A DNA stretch of 9,603 bases. It comes from Chloroflexota bacterium (GTDB lineage Bacteria > Chloroflexota > Anaerolineae > Anaerolineales > UBA11858). A model generated the notes under the pieces. That model was not told where the DNA came from, searched no databases, and saw nothing but the letters and a program-made list of their open reading frames with translations. A program made the position numbers and the translations under genes. Positions 1 through 8,000 of the stretch are shown piece after piece (the first letter of the stretch is position 1; each line of letters begins with the position of its first letter). The stretch is taken from assembly GCA_003513015.1 (NCBI GenBank), contig DOTA01000275.1, positions 5,803-15,405 on the forward strand, in the 5' to 3' direction.

Positions 1-801
1 ACCATCACTTGCTATGTTTGCCACAACGAGGTTTCGCTTGACCTGAATAGTGCCACCTTCCCCTCGGGTGTAAAAATCCGCAATCTTGGCCCGGAGGCAC
101 GCTGCATCCAATGCCACATGGGAAATGCTTCCACCACCAGTGTTGACAAAGTTATCACGGATTTGAGGCTAACCGAAGAAGATACTCCCAACGCTGAACT
201 GGCATTTATCAACAGCCACTCGATTTCTGCGGCAACGCCCTTTGGCTCCGAAGTACACGGTGCTTATGAATATGGAGGCCAAACATATACCGGGCGTTTC
301 ATGCGCGGAGAAGATTTTTTCGCTTGCAACCAGTGCCACGATCAACACACGCTAGAACTCCAATTCGATACATGCGGCCAATGCCACACCATCAATGGAT
401 CAACCCCCCAAGACATCCGCGTAAAGACCAACGATTTTGATGGCGATGGCGATATTCAAGAAGGCATCGCATTCGAAATCGAATATTTTCGCGAGGCATT
501 ATTGGCTGCTATTCAAAGCTACGCTACAAAAACGAGCGGTGTTTCTATCGCCTATACTGCGGAGACTTATCCATACTTTTTCACAGATAGCAACAAAAAT
601 GGCGCAGTCGATTCTGATGAAGCCACTGCTGATAACTGGTATGTTAACTGGACTCCCCGGATGCTCAGAGCCGCTTACAACTACAACTATGTAATTCACG
701 ACCCCGGTGCTTTTGCCCATAACAGCACCTACACTCTCCAGATTCTTTTCGATAGCCTGGGGAATATTGGCGGCGACACAATTGGACTGAGCAGGCCATA
801 G
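1..801 (+). CDS. Multiheme c-type cytochrome, C-terminal part (5' end outside window)
   Basis: Electron-transfer protein of the multiheme cytochrome c class, expected outside the cytoplasmic membrane. The reading frame is open from base 1, so the signal peptide and N-terminal hemes are missing; the first in-window ATG (118) lies just after a CxxCH and is not the true start. Visible in 266 codons: four heme-c attachment motifs, CYVCH (residues 4-8 of the fragment), CIQCH (35-39), CNQCH (109-113) and CGQCH (125-129). Five further histidines could serve as distal ligands, which fits bis-His hemes. Two acidic calcium-type loops follow, at residues 145-156 and 196-207. The C-terminal part is heme-free and has a WTPRMLRAAYNYNY stretch followed by HDPGAFAHN, a pattern I associate with large multiheme cytochromes of anaerobes. 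It ends with TAG 61 bp before a sensor that also carries heme-c motifs, with no terminator between, so co-transcription is likely. The physiological partner is unknown. Confidence 0.9.
   Translation, partial: TITCYVCHNEVSLDLNSATFPSGVKIRNLGPEARCIQCHMGNASTTSVDKVITDLRLTEEDTPNAELAFINSHSISAATPFGSEVHGAYEYGGQTYTGRFMRGEDFFACNQCHDQHTLELQFDTCGQCHTINGSTPQDIRVKTNDFDGDGDIQEGIAFEIEYFREALLAAIQSYATKTSGVSIAYTAETYPYFFTDSNKNGAVDSDEATADNWYVNWTPRMLRAAYNYNYVIHDPGAFAHNSTYTLQILFDSLGNIGGDTIGLSRP
433..468 (+). other. EF-hand-like loop 1 in the cytochrome
   Basis: Encodes DFDGDGDIQEGI, with Asp at loop positions 1, 3, 5 and 7, Gly at 6 and Ile at 8, as in calcium-binding EF-hand loops. Position 12 is Ile rather than the usual Glu, so the coordination would be incomplete or would use a nearby acid. 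Confidence 0.6.
586..621 (+). other. EF-hand-like loop 2 in the cytochrome
   Basis: Encodes DSNKNGAVDSDE. It fits the canonical EF-hand loop well: Asp1, Asn3, Asn5, Gly6, Val8, Asp9 and Glu12. This suggests that calcium stabilises the heme-free C-terminal part. Calcium binding is inferred from the motif alone. Confidence 0.65.
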
Positions 802-848
802 CAAACGAAATGATGATTGCCGACATGCATTCCATTCCAATCTCGAAC

Positions 849-854
849 AAAGGA
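849..854 (+). promoter_or_regulatory. Ribosome binding site of the heme-c sensor gene
   Basis: AAAGGA lies 8 bases before the ATG at 863. It supports this start, which also places the first membrane helix directly after a short basic N-terminus. Confidence 0.7.
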
Positions 855-862
855 TATTCCAA

Positions 863-2749
863 ATGAGTTGGTGGCGAAAAAGAAGTCTACGATTAAAACT
901 CGCCTTGGGGATCAGCGTTACCATGCTGATCAGTTTGAGCATTGCCTTCTTAGGAGTCTCTCGCTATATTCAGGCTTATCTCTGGCAACAGGAAACCCAA
1001 TCCGCAAAGCATCTGAATTCCATCGCGGCCACACTGTTCCAAGATGCGATGATGTCGGGTCGTAAAGATAAAATTCACGAGACGCTCGTAACTTTGGGGC
1101 AATCCTTTGGCGACCAAATTGATAGCATCGCCGTATATGATGACCAGGCTGTGCTCACCTCCTATGCAACCGGATTTTCGGGTAGGCGCGACATCAGCAA
1201 AGAAAGTTTAGATGTTGATCTGACGGATCCTACTTGTTGGGGATGCCACCAAATTCCCGCAGCGGAACGCCCTACATTGATGATCATCACACTTGAAGGG
1301 AAGGAAGTCATCCGCAATGTTGTGCCTTTATACAATGAACCCCGCTGCCAGACCTGCCATGGAACAGGGATCGCAGTTTTGGGTGATAGCATTGTTGATT
1401 TTCGTCTGGATGATTATCAACACACGGTCACCATCATTACCATCGGCATTGGGGCCGGAATTGCCGGAGCAATTTTATTCGTTGCCGTAGTGCTCTATTA
1501 TCTCTTGCGCCGCATCGTGATTGCCCCCATTGATAAATTAGTGGAAGTATCCCAGGCTGTGGTGCAAGGCGATCTCAAACAGCGAGTCCGAGTTCAGAGC
1601 GCCGATGAAATGGGGCAGTTGGGGAATTCGTTCAATAGTATGACAAATCAGCTTGGCGGTCTGCTGGAAGACCTGGAACAACGCGTTGCTGATCGCACCC
1701 AAGCTCTTGAGCAGCGCGCAAATTATTTAGAGACCTCCTCCGATATTGGCAAGGCCGCAACCACCGTATTAGACCCTGATCAGCTTATTCGTGATGTTGT
1801 GGATTTGATTAAACAAAGATTCGATTTTTACTACGTCGGGCTATTCATGAGCGACGATCAAAAAGAGTGGTGTGTGCTAAAGGCTGGCAGTGGAACAGCC
1901 GGACAGGCCATGCTAAAACTCGGTTTTCGCATCAAAATCGGGGAGGGGATGGTGGGCTGGTGTGTAGCACATAACGAGGCCCGCGTTGCCCTGAACATTG
2001 GCGAAGATAAAATCCGCTACGATGTTCCTGATTTGCCTGATACCAAATCAGAAGCTGCCTTACCGCTGCGTTCGCGCGGCAAAGTATTAGGGGCGATCTC
2101 TGTGCAAAGCGATAAAGAAGCCGCGTTTGATGAAGAATTTATCAGCGTACTTCAAACGATGGTAGATCAGGTCGCAGTTGGGTTAGATAACGCCCGACTG
2201 TTCACGGAAGCGGAGAAAGCGCTTGAAGCGGAACGCTATGCTTACGGTGAGTTAAGCCAGCAAGCCTGGTCAAAAATACTGCGCTACCGCCCCGAAAAAG
2301 GCTACCGCTTTGCACGCCAGGCGGTCTTTCCTATTGATGAGGATTGGACTCCCGAGATGTCCCAAGCGATTGAATCCGGGCAGATTGTACAAACAGCAGA
2401 AAATTCTACTTTAGCGGTTCCGCTAAAAGTGCGCGAACAAGTGATTGGCGTCTTGAACTTCCGCAAGGAGAATCCCGGTAAATCATGGACAACCCAAGAA
2501 ATATCCTTGCTAGAAACCTTAACGAAGGAACTGGGACAAACCCTTGAGACGGCCCGTCTCTACGAGGAAACCCAGGTTCAGGCCGCGAACGAAAGAGTGA
2601 TCGGTGATGTTTCCGCCAAGATACGCCAAACCCTCGATATCGAAACCGTAATCCAAACGGCGGCGCGCGAATTACGTTCGGTGCTGGACCTGGCTGAGGT
2701 TGAGATTCGCATGGGAGGCGATGCATCCCAGGAAACCGAATCCAGATGA
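863..2749 (+). CDS. Membrane sensor: di-heme-c extracytoplasmic domain, HAMP, GAF, shortened GAF; no output domain
   Basis: A 628-residue transmembrane signalling protein. Order: basic N-terminus; membrane helix about 11-31; extracytoplasmic domain about 34-187; membrane helix about 188-214; HAMP about 215-268 with the usual early proline (P222); helical linker to about 290; full GAF about 290-450 with TKSEAALPLRSRG; then a C-terminal module about 458-628 holding a shortened GAF and a helical tail. The extracytoplasmic domain has two heme-c attachment motifs, CWGCH (125-129) and CQTCH (162-166). The second is followed by GTGIAVLGDSIVDF, as in the membrane-proximal part of known CxxCH-containing HAMP sensors. 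Seen: heme motifs and topology. Known: c-type heme sensor domains report redox state or bind gases such as NO or CO. Inferred: it senses respiratory redox state or a gas, perhaps together with the cytochrome encoded just upstream. No HisKA, HATPase, GGDEF or chemoreceptor signalling domain is present, so it must act through a partner. Confidence 0.9.
   Translation: MSWWRKRSLRLKLALGISVTMLISLSIAFLGVSRYIQAYLWQQETQSAKHLNSIAATLFQDAMMSGRKDKIHETLVTLGQSFGDQIDSIAVYDDQAVLTSYATGFSGRRDISKESLDVDLTDPTCWGCHQIPAAERPTLMIITLEGKEVIRNVVPLYNEPRCQTCHGTGIAVLGDSIVDFRLDDYQHTVTIITIGIGAGIAGAILFVAVVLYYLLRRIVIAPIDKLVEVSQAVVQGDLKQRVRVQSADEMGQLGNSFNSMTNQLGGLLEDLEQRVADRTQALEQRANYLETSSDIGKAATTVLDPDQLIRDVVDLIKQRFDFYYVGLFMSDDQKEWCVLKAGSGTAGQAMLKLGFRIKIGEGMVGWCVAHNEARVALNIGEDKIRYDVPDLPDTKSEAALPLRSRGKVLGAISVQSDKEAAFDEEFISVLQTMVDQVAVGLDNARLFTEAEKALEAERYAYGELSQQAWSKILRYRPEKGYRFARQAVFPIDEDWTPEMSQAIESGQIVQTAENSTLAVPLKVREQVIGVLNFRKENPGKSWTTQEISLLETLTKELGQTLETARLYEETQVQAANERVIGDVSAKIRQTLDIETVIQTAARELRSVLDLAEVEIRMGGDASQETESR
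1235..1249 (+). other. Heme-c attachment motif CWGCH in sensor domain
   Basis: First CxxCH of the extracytoplasmic domain (residues 125-129), between the two membrane helices and so on the side where cytochrome c maturation attaches heme. Confidence 0.85.
1346..1360 (+). other. Heme-c attachment motif CQTCH in sensor domain
   Basis: Second CxxCH (residues 162-166), 37 residues after the first and about 25 residues before the second membrane helix. The NEPRCQTCHG context is the usual form in heme-c sensor proteins. Confidence 0.85.
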
Positions 2750-2752
2750 CCG

Positions 2753-2790
2753 AAAAAAGCGGTTTTCGACAAGCTCAGACTGCTTTTTTT
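2753..2790 (+). terminator. Rho-independent terminator, probably bidirectional
   Basis: Starts 4 bp after the TGA of the heme-c sensor. AAAAAAGC (2753-2760) pairs with GCTTTTTT (2782-2789), and the stem continues inward as GGTTT against AGACT with two G-U pairs. This gives about 13 bp around an 11-base loop (2766-2776). Seven Ts (2784-2790) form the run on the + strand. The A-run at 2753-2758 gives a U-run on the other strand. The upper stem and loop contain TTTCGACAAGCTCAG, a word I recognise as a dispersed element in terminators of many bacteria. Confidence 0.85.
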
Positions 2791-2867
2791 CGATAAAGTT
2801 TATCTATGAACCAGAACACAGTTATGGATAAGAGATTGCCACACCCCCACTTACAAAGGGTACGTTT
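2791..2867 (+). promoter_or_regulatory. Leader region between terminator and CHASE4 sensor gene; promoter expected here
   Basis: These 77 bp lie between a strong terminator and the next gene, so a promoter for the 2868 and 5070 genes is expected here. I see no convincing -35/-10 pair; the AT-rich piece around 2821-2832 is only a weak -10 candidate. No operator-like inverted repeat is visible. Confidence 0.4.
2855..2860 (+). promoter_or_regulatory. Ribosome binding site of the CHASE4 sensor gene
   Basis: AAAGGG lies 7 bases before the ATG at 2868, which supports that start. Confidence 0.7.
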
Positions 2868-5033
2868 ATGAGTCTACGTACAAAAACGCTATTAATTATC
2901 GGGATCACTTTATTCGGTCTGTTAGGAATCCTGTTTCTATTCTCCCGCGTCATTTTGTTGCGCAGTTTTTCTCAACTGGAGAAAGATGATATCCAACAAA
3001 ACACGGCGAGAGTAGCCTATGCCATTCAGAGCGATGTCGATAATCTCAGCTACACAAACCTGGATTGGGCAGCTTGGGATGATACCGTTGATTTTGTGGA
3101 AGGCAATTACCCGGCGTATGTCGAGGATAACCTGGGGCTATACACCATCAACAATCTTGAAATCCATATCATGGCTTATTACGATCGCAACGGCGAATTA
3201 TTTTATTCGCTCAGTTCCAATGAAAGCGGCGAAGAAGCTCCACTCCCCCAGGGTTTTATAGACCTGATTGAATCCAACCCGGAACTGGTTCATCACACAA
3301 ACCAGGAGAGTTTGATCGAAGGGATTATTACAATTCCAGAAGGAACGCTGCTATTCTCATCCAGACCCATCCTGCCCAACGATCAACTCGGATCGTCTCA
3401 TGGCAGTTTAATCATGGCTCGATTTATGGATGAGGAATATTTACAAAGCATCGCGGAGAGAACCCAACTGTCGGTTGTTCTGTACCCCCTCAGTGATCCC
3501 CAGATTCCTGCGGATTTTACGGAAGCGCAAGCGCAAATCACGCTGGCCGAACCAAGTTATAGCCAGCCACTAGATGCGGATACGATCGCCGGATACATTT
3601 TACAGGAAAACATTTTCTCGCAGCCGGATTTGATGATTCGCGTGGATAAACCCAGAGACATTTATAACCAAGGTCAATTCAGCATAAATTACTTTTTGCT
3701 GTCGATGCTTGGGGTTGGGATTGGGTTTGTGATTGTTTCAGGGATTTTATTGGAACGAACCGTTTTGTCACGCTTGTATATCATCAGCAATTCGATCCGC
3801 GAGATCCGAAAACAGGGCGATTTATCAGCCAGAGTTCCCGTTAGTGGTCGGGACGAGCTTACCAATGTCTCTACCCAAATCAATCGCATGCTGGAAAGCA
3901 TCGAGGAAAATGATCAGCAACTCAAGAAAAACCAACAGCAACTAGAACAAAACAACCAGGATTTAACGCGGCGCGCCCGTGAGTTACAGATCATCGCTGA
4001 GATTACCCGCGATACCACCACGCTTTCAAACCTGGAAGAGTTGTTAGATCACGCGGTACGCCTCATCCGTGAACAATTTAATTTCTATTATGCGGCGTTC
4101 TACTTTGTTAACCCAGAAAATCAATCCGTTATTCTTCAATCTGCCTCATCGGATGAAGATCTAACCCTGATGGAATATGAGGATCTAAACGGCAATGAGG
4201 CAGAAGAAAGCATTGTTGCCCAAGTAGCCAAACTTGGGATAGCACGCATTGTTTATGATATTTCAAAGGAAGATCAATTCGTGGCAAAACCCCATTTGCC
4301 GCTCTCGCGTTCAGTGGCAGCCTTGCCCCTGTGGGCGCGCGATGAAATCATCGGCGTGCTGAATATCCACGATACCCGGGCAGATGCATTCGATGATGAG
4401 AATATCAGCGTACTCCAAACGCTGGCCGATCAAATTGCCATCGCAATCTATAATACGCGGCTTTTGCAACAATCGCAAGAAAACCTGGAAGCAGTCAATC
4501 GCGCCTATGGTGAGTTAAGCAGCAAAGCCTGGAACCAGTTTTTGATGTCCGAGCCGGATATCAACTTTATTTCAACCCCCTTCAGCGAACAACAAATTCG
4601 AACGGCTGATTGGTCCCCTGAGATGAGTGAAACCTATCGGGTCGGCCAGATCACCCAGCATGGTGATAAAACCATCCATATCCCCATTATCTTGCGCGAT
4701 CAAACCCTGGGGGTGGTGCGCTTGCAAAAACGTGAGGGAACAGGGTCTTGGTCTGAAGATGAAATCGAATTGATGGATACATTGGTCGACCAGCTCGAAA
4801 CCGCCCTGGAAACCGCCCGGCTTTACACCGACACCCAGCGCCAGGGCCAGCGAGAACGCTTGACCCACGAAGTTACCGATAAGCTGCACCGTTCTATGGA
4901 TATGGATGCCCTCATGCAAACCTTGCTGCAAGAAATCTCCAACGCTTTAGGCGTTTCAGAGGCCTTTGTTCAACTCAGCACAAGCACCCCTACACCGGAT
5001 TCAGCAAGCAAACAAATTGATTCGGCCGATTAA
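2868..5033 (+). CDS. Membrane sensor: CHASE4, HAMP, GAF, shortened GAF; no output domain
   Basis: A 721-residue membrane signalling protein. Order: membrane helix about 7-31; extracytoplasmic CHASE4-type domain about 45-265; membrane helix about 274-296; HAMP about 297-348 ending in the RDELTNVSTQINRM region; a Gln/Asn-rich coiled coil about 343-375; GAF about 375-535; C-terminal module about 545-703; and a short Ser/Thr-rich end. CHASE4 is called from DWAAWDDTVDFV (residues 66-77), with a Tyr and NL shortly after, the hallmark of that extracellular sensor family, whose ligands are mostly unknown. The GAF lacks the TKSE core found in its neighbours and has LPLSRSVAALPLWARDEIIG instead. The C-terminal module matches that of the upstream heme-c sensor (YGELS-x-x-AW, the SPEM region, ETARLY, a RERL helix). 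No kinase, cyclase, phosphodiesterase or chemoreceptor domain is present. The gene ends 36 bp before the next start, so the two are probably one operon. Confidence 0.9.
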   Translation: MSLRTKTLLIIGITLFGLLGILFLFSRVILLRSFSQLEKDDIQQNTARVAYAIQSDVDNLSYTNLDWAAWDDTVDFVEGNYPAYVEDNLGLYTINNLEIHIMAYYDRNGELFYSLSSNESGEEAPLPQGFIDLIESNPELVHHTNQESLIEGIITIPEGTLLFSSRPILPNDQLGSSHGSLIMARFMDEEYLQSIAERTQLSVVLYPLSDPQIPADFTEAQAQITLAEPSYSQPLDADTIAGYILQENIFSQPDLMIRVDKPRDIYNQGQFSINYFLLSMLGVGIGFVIVSGILLERTVLSRLYIISNSIREIRKQGDLSARVPVSGRDELTNVSTQINRMLESIEENDQQLKKNQQQLEQNNQDLTRRARELQIIAEITRDTTTLSNLEELLDHAVRLIREQFNFYYAAFYFVNPENQSVILQSASSDEDLTLMEYEDLNGNEAEESIVAQVAKLGIARIVYDISKEDQFVAKPHLPLSRSVAALPLWARDEIIGVLNIHDTRADAFDDENISVLQTLADQIAIAIYNTRLLQQSQENLEAVNRAYGELSSKAWNQFLMSEPDINFISTPFSEQQIRTADWSPEMSETYRVGQITQHGDKTIHIPIILRDQTLGVVRLQKREGTGSWSEDEIELMDTLVDQLETALETARLYTDTQRQGQRERLTHEVTDKLHRSMDMDALMQTLLQEISNALGVSEAFVQLSTSTPTPDSASKQIDSAD

Positions 5034-5056
5034 GATCTGGTTGAAGCCAACTTGCT

Positions 5057-5062
5057 GAGGAG
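5057..5062 (+). promoter_or_regulatory. Ribosome binding site that fixes the start of the large sensor gene
   Basis: GAGGAG lies 7 bases before the ATG at 5070. It sets the start of a gene whose stop is outside the window. The resulting N-terminus has only about 14 residues before the LacI-type domain. Confidence 0.75.
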
Positions 5063-5069
5063 TGATTTT

Positions 5070-8000
5070 ATGAGTATCACACAGAAAATAGAGAGAACGA
5101 ACAAACCCCGCCCAACGATTGGGGTGATCATTGATTCGATGGCACCCGGATACCAAACCAACTTGTGGCGCGGGTTTAAATCTGCCGCGGAGAAACTTGA
5201 TATCAATCTTTTGTGTTTCTTGGGCCGCGAATTTGAATCATTGATTGGCTTTCGCCAGAGAGCCAATGTCATTTACAAGTTGGTCAATAAGAACAATATT
5301 GATGGATTAGTGCTGGTAACCGGCACCGTTTGCGATTCAAGTGATCTGACGCCCATTGAAGGCTTTTTGCAAAGCATTCACCCCTTACCGGTGGTCAGCG
5401 TGGCCCTGGAAATCGATACGCTTCCCAACGTTTTGCTCGACAACCGCCAGGGGATCAGTGAGGTAACCGCTCACCTGATCGAAGCGCACCATTGTCAGCG
5501 GATTAGCTTTTTCCGCATGAATGAAGGCCACGGCGAAGGCGATGAGCGCTTCTTTGCTTACAAAGAAACCCTCGAAAAATTTGGGCTGCCCTACGATCCC
5601 AATTTGGTTGTACCCGGAGAGTATTATGACCGAGCAGCAGATGCTATAGAGCTCCTCTATGATGAACGAAAAGTTACACCGGATGCCATTGTTGTCGTTG
5701 ATGATTACATGGCCCTCCCCACGCTGGAAGCCCTCAACGCCCGCGGTATCTCGGTTCCGGAAGATGTAGCCGTTGTTGGTTTTGATGATGTTGAAGAAGC
5801 GCGTTACTGCAATCCACCGCTGACAACCTTGCGACAACCACTCAAGGAACAGGCATACCAGAGTTTAGAGATTATCCTGCACATCTTGGCCGAAGAATCA
5901 TACCCCCAAAGAGTGGAACTTTCGCCGAAGCTGATTACACGGCAATCGTGCGGTTGTTTTTCGGCGAACATCATCAATGCCGCCATCTCCGCTACAAACG
6001 AGCGGCCCCTGGCAGATTCGCTTAAAGCATATCAGCCACAAATCCTGTCGCATATTTTGGAAATCTCAGAAATCGACAACCAACCGCTGATCCAAAAGTT
6101 TTTAGAGGCCTTTTACGCGGCAGTTGAAAATGATGATTCGCATCACCTCTTGACAACATTCAACCAAATCCTGCTCGAAGTGGAATCGAAAAACGAAGAT
6201 GCCTTGGCGTGGCAGAACGTAATCTCGGGTTTGCATCCTTATGTCTTCAACATTTTGCAAAATCAAGCAACGCGCCTCCTCGCAGAAGATTTACTCCAAC
6301 AAAGCCGAGTGATGATCGCTGAGATTACCGAACGCATCCAGGCCAACCGCAGGTTAACTTCGACTGAGCTGAACTCAAATTTACGTTTTCTCAACCAGGG
6401 CCTAAACACGACCCGAGAAATTGGGGACCTTGTGAGAGTCATCTCCCAGGGCCTCCCCACCATTGGCATTCATGAGTTTTATATCTCACTCTATGCGCAG
6501 CAAGACCCAAACGCCGATACCTTCACATTACTGCTAGTCCAAAATCCCCAAGTACACACGGAAACACCCTTGAACGGGCAGATTTACCCTGCTACACAGC
6601 TATTGCCAGATGAATATCTTAAAACTACTCGGCGCTACACAAAAGTCATCGAACCGCTCTTTTTCGAGGAAGAACAATTTGGTTTTACCGTAATTGAAGA
6701 TGAAATCAGCGAAGAAAGCCTGTATGATTCGCTGGGCGAGCAAATCAGCGGCGGCATCAAAGGAGTTAAACTGGTTCAGCAGGCAGAGCGACGCGCCATT
6801 CAATTACAAACTGCTGCCGAAGTGTCTCAGGCGGCTAACAGTGTGCTTGATCCCGAAACCCTGATTCATCAAACGGTTGATTTGGTCAAAGAACGCTTCG
6901 ATCTTTATTATGTGGGGCTTTTCTTGGCTGACGATGAGCGGAAATGGGCCGTGTTGCGCGCCGGAACCGGCGAACCTGGCGAGAAAATGTTGGCCGCCAA
7001 CTGGCGCCTTGAAGTTGGCGGCAGCTCGATGATTGGCCGTTGTGTTGCCACCGGGAATCCAGATATTCAATTGGATGTAGATCAGGCACCCGTTCACTTG
7101 CGAAACCCCTATCTGCCCGGAACCAAATCGGAGCTTGCGTTGCCACTCATCAGCCGCGGAGAAATTATCGGTGCCCTGACCATCCAAAGCATTTTTGCGC
7201 ATGCCTTTAGCGCTGAAGATGTCACCGTTTTCCAAACCATGGCAGGGCAATTAGCCAATGCGATCGGCAATGCAAACCTTTATGATGCCCTGGCGCGTGA
7301 ACAATACCTGATCAATGCGCTCATGGAAAGTATGCCGGATGCGATCTACTTCAAAGACCTGGAAAGCCGTTTCTTGCGTATCTCACGCCATATGGTTAGC
7401 AATTTTGGCGTTGAAAAACCCAGTGATATCATCGGCAAAACCGATTTTGATTTCTTCACCGAAGAACACGCCCGCCCGGCGTTTGAGAGTGAGCAGCACA
7501 TCATCCAAACCGGAGAACCGCTGCTCAACATCGAAGAGTTGGAAACCCGTGAGGATCGGGCCGATACCTGGGGCCTGACCTCCAAACTCCCCCTCCGAAA
7601 CGAACGCAATGAAATTGTTGGCACTTTTGGGATCACCCGCGACATCACCGAACTCAAACTTTCTCAATTTGCCCTGGAACACCAAAGCCAGCGATTACAA
7701 ACCACCATTGAAGTGGCGCGTGCCATCTCAGAGTTTCTCGACCCCAATGAGCTTAACCAGCAAATTGTTGATCTGATCAAAAAACACTTCAATACATATT
7801 ATGTGGGGCTCTTCATCGTCGATGAAATTGGGGAAAACGTTATCTTGCGCGCCGGTACTGGCGATGCCGGGAAAAATATGATTGCCGAAGGTTGGAAATT
7901 AAAAATCGGCGGTGATTCAATGATTGGGCGTTGCATCCAAACTGGAACTCCGGATATTCAATTGGATATCGATAAAGCTCCCACCCACCTGCGTAATCCA

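Noticed and set aside
118..801. Complete 227-residue gene starting at ATG 118
   Set aside because: The same frame is open back to base 1 and contains two more CxxCH motifs (10-24 and 103-117) upstream of this ATG, so it is an internal methionine of a truncated larger cytochrome.
802..862. Promoter or terminator between the cytochrome and the heme-c sensor
   Set aside because: No stem with a T-run and no convincing -35/-10 pair is visible in these 61 bp; ATGCAT at 825-830 is a short chance palindrome.
499..942. Antisense frame of 147 residues
   Set aside because: It overlaps the cytochrome and the start of the heme-c sensor, both supported by clear motifs. It has no recognisable domain and no ribosome binding site that I can see.
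863..5033. Sensor histidine kinases or chemoreceptors
   Set aside because: The N-terminal layouts fit such proteins, but the H-box, N/G boxes and the chemoreceptor hairpin tip are all absent and both proteins end shortly after the shortened GAF.
5034..5069. Possible hairpin GTTG...CAAC between the CHASE4 sensor and the large sensor
   Set aside because: Only a 4-bp stem with no T-run. It is too weak for a terminator, and the short spacing favours co-transcription.
5385..5837. Antisense frame of 150 residues
   Set aside because: It lies entirely within the LacI-type domain of the large sensor. It is a shadow frame with no family resemblance.
5070..5970. LacI-family transcription regulator
   Set aside because: The ligand-binding fold matches, but there is no helix-turn-helix before it and the frame continues into GAF/PAS domains, so a DNA-binding repressor is not supported.
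6804..7250. Antisense frame of 148 residues
   Set aside because: It is opposite the first full GAF domain, whose conserved motifs show that the + strand is the coding one.
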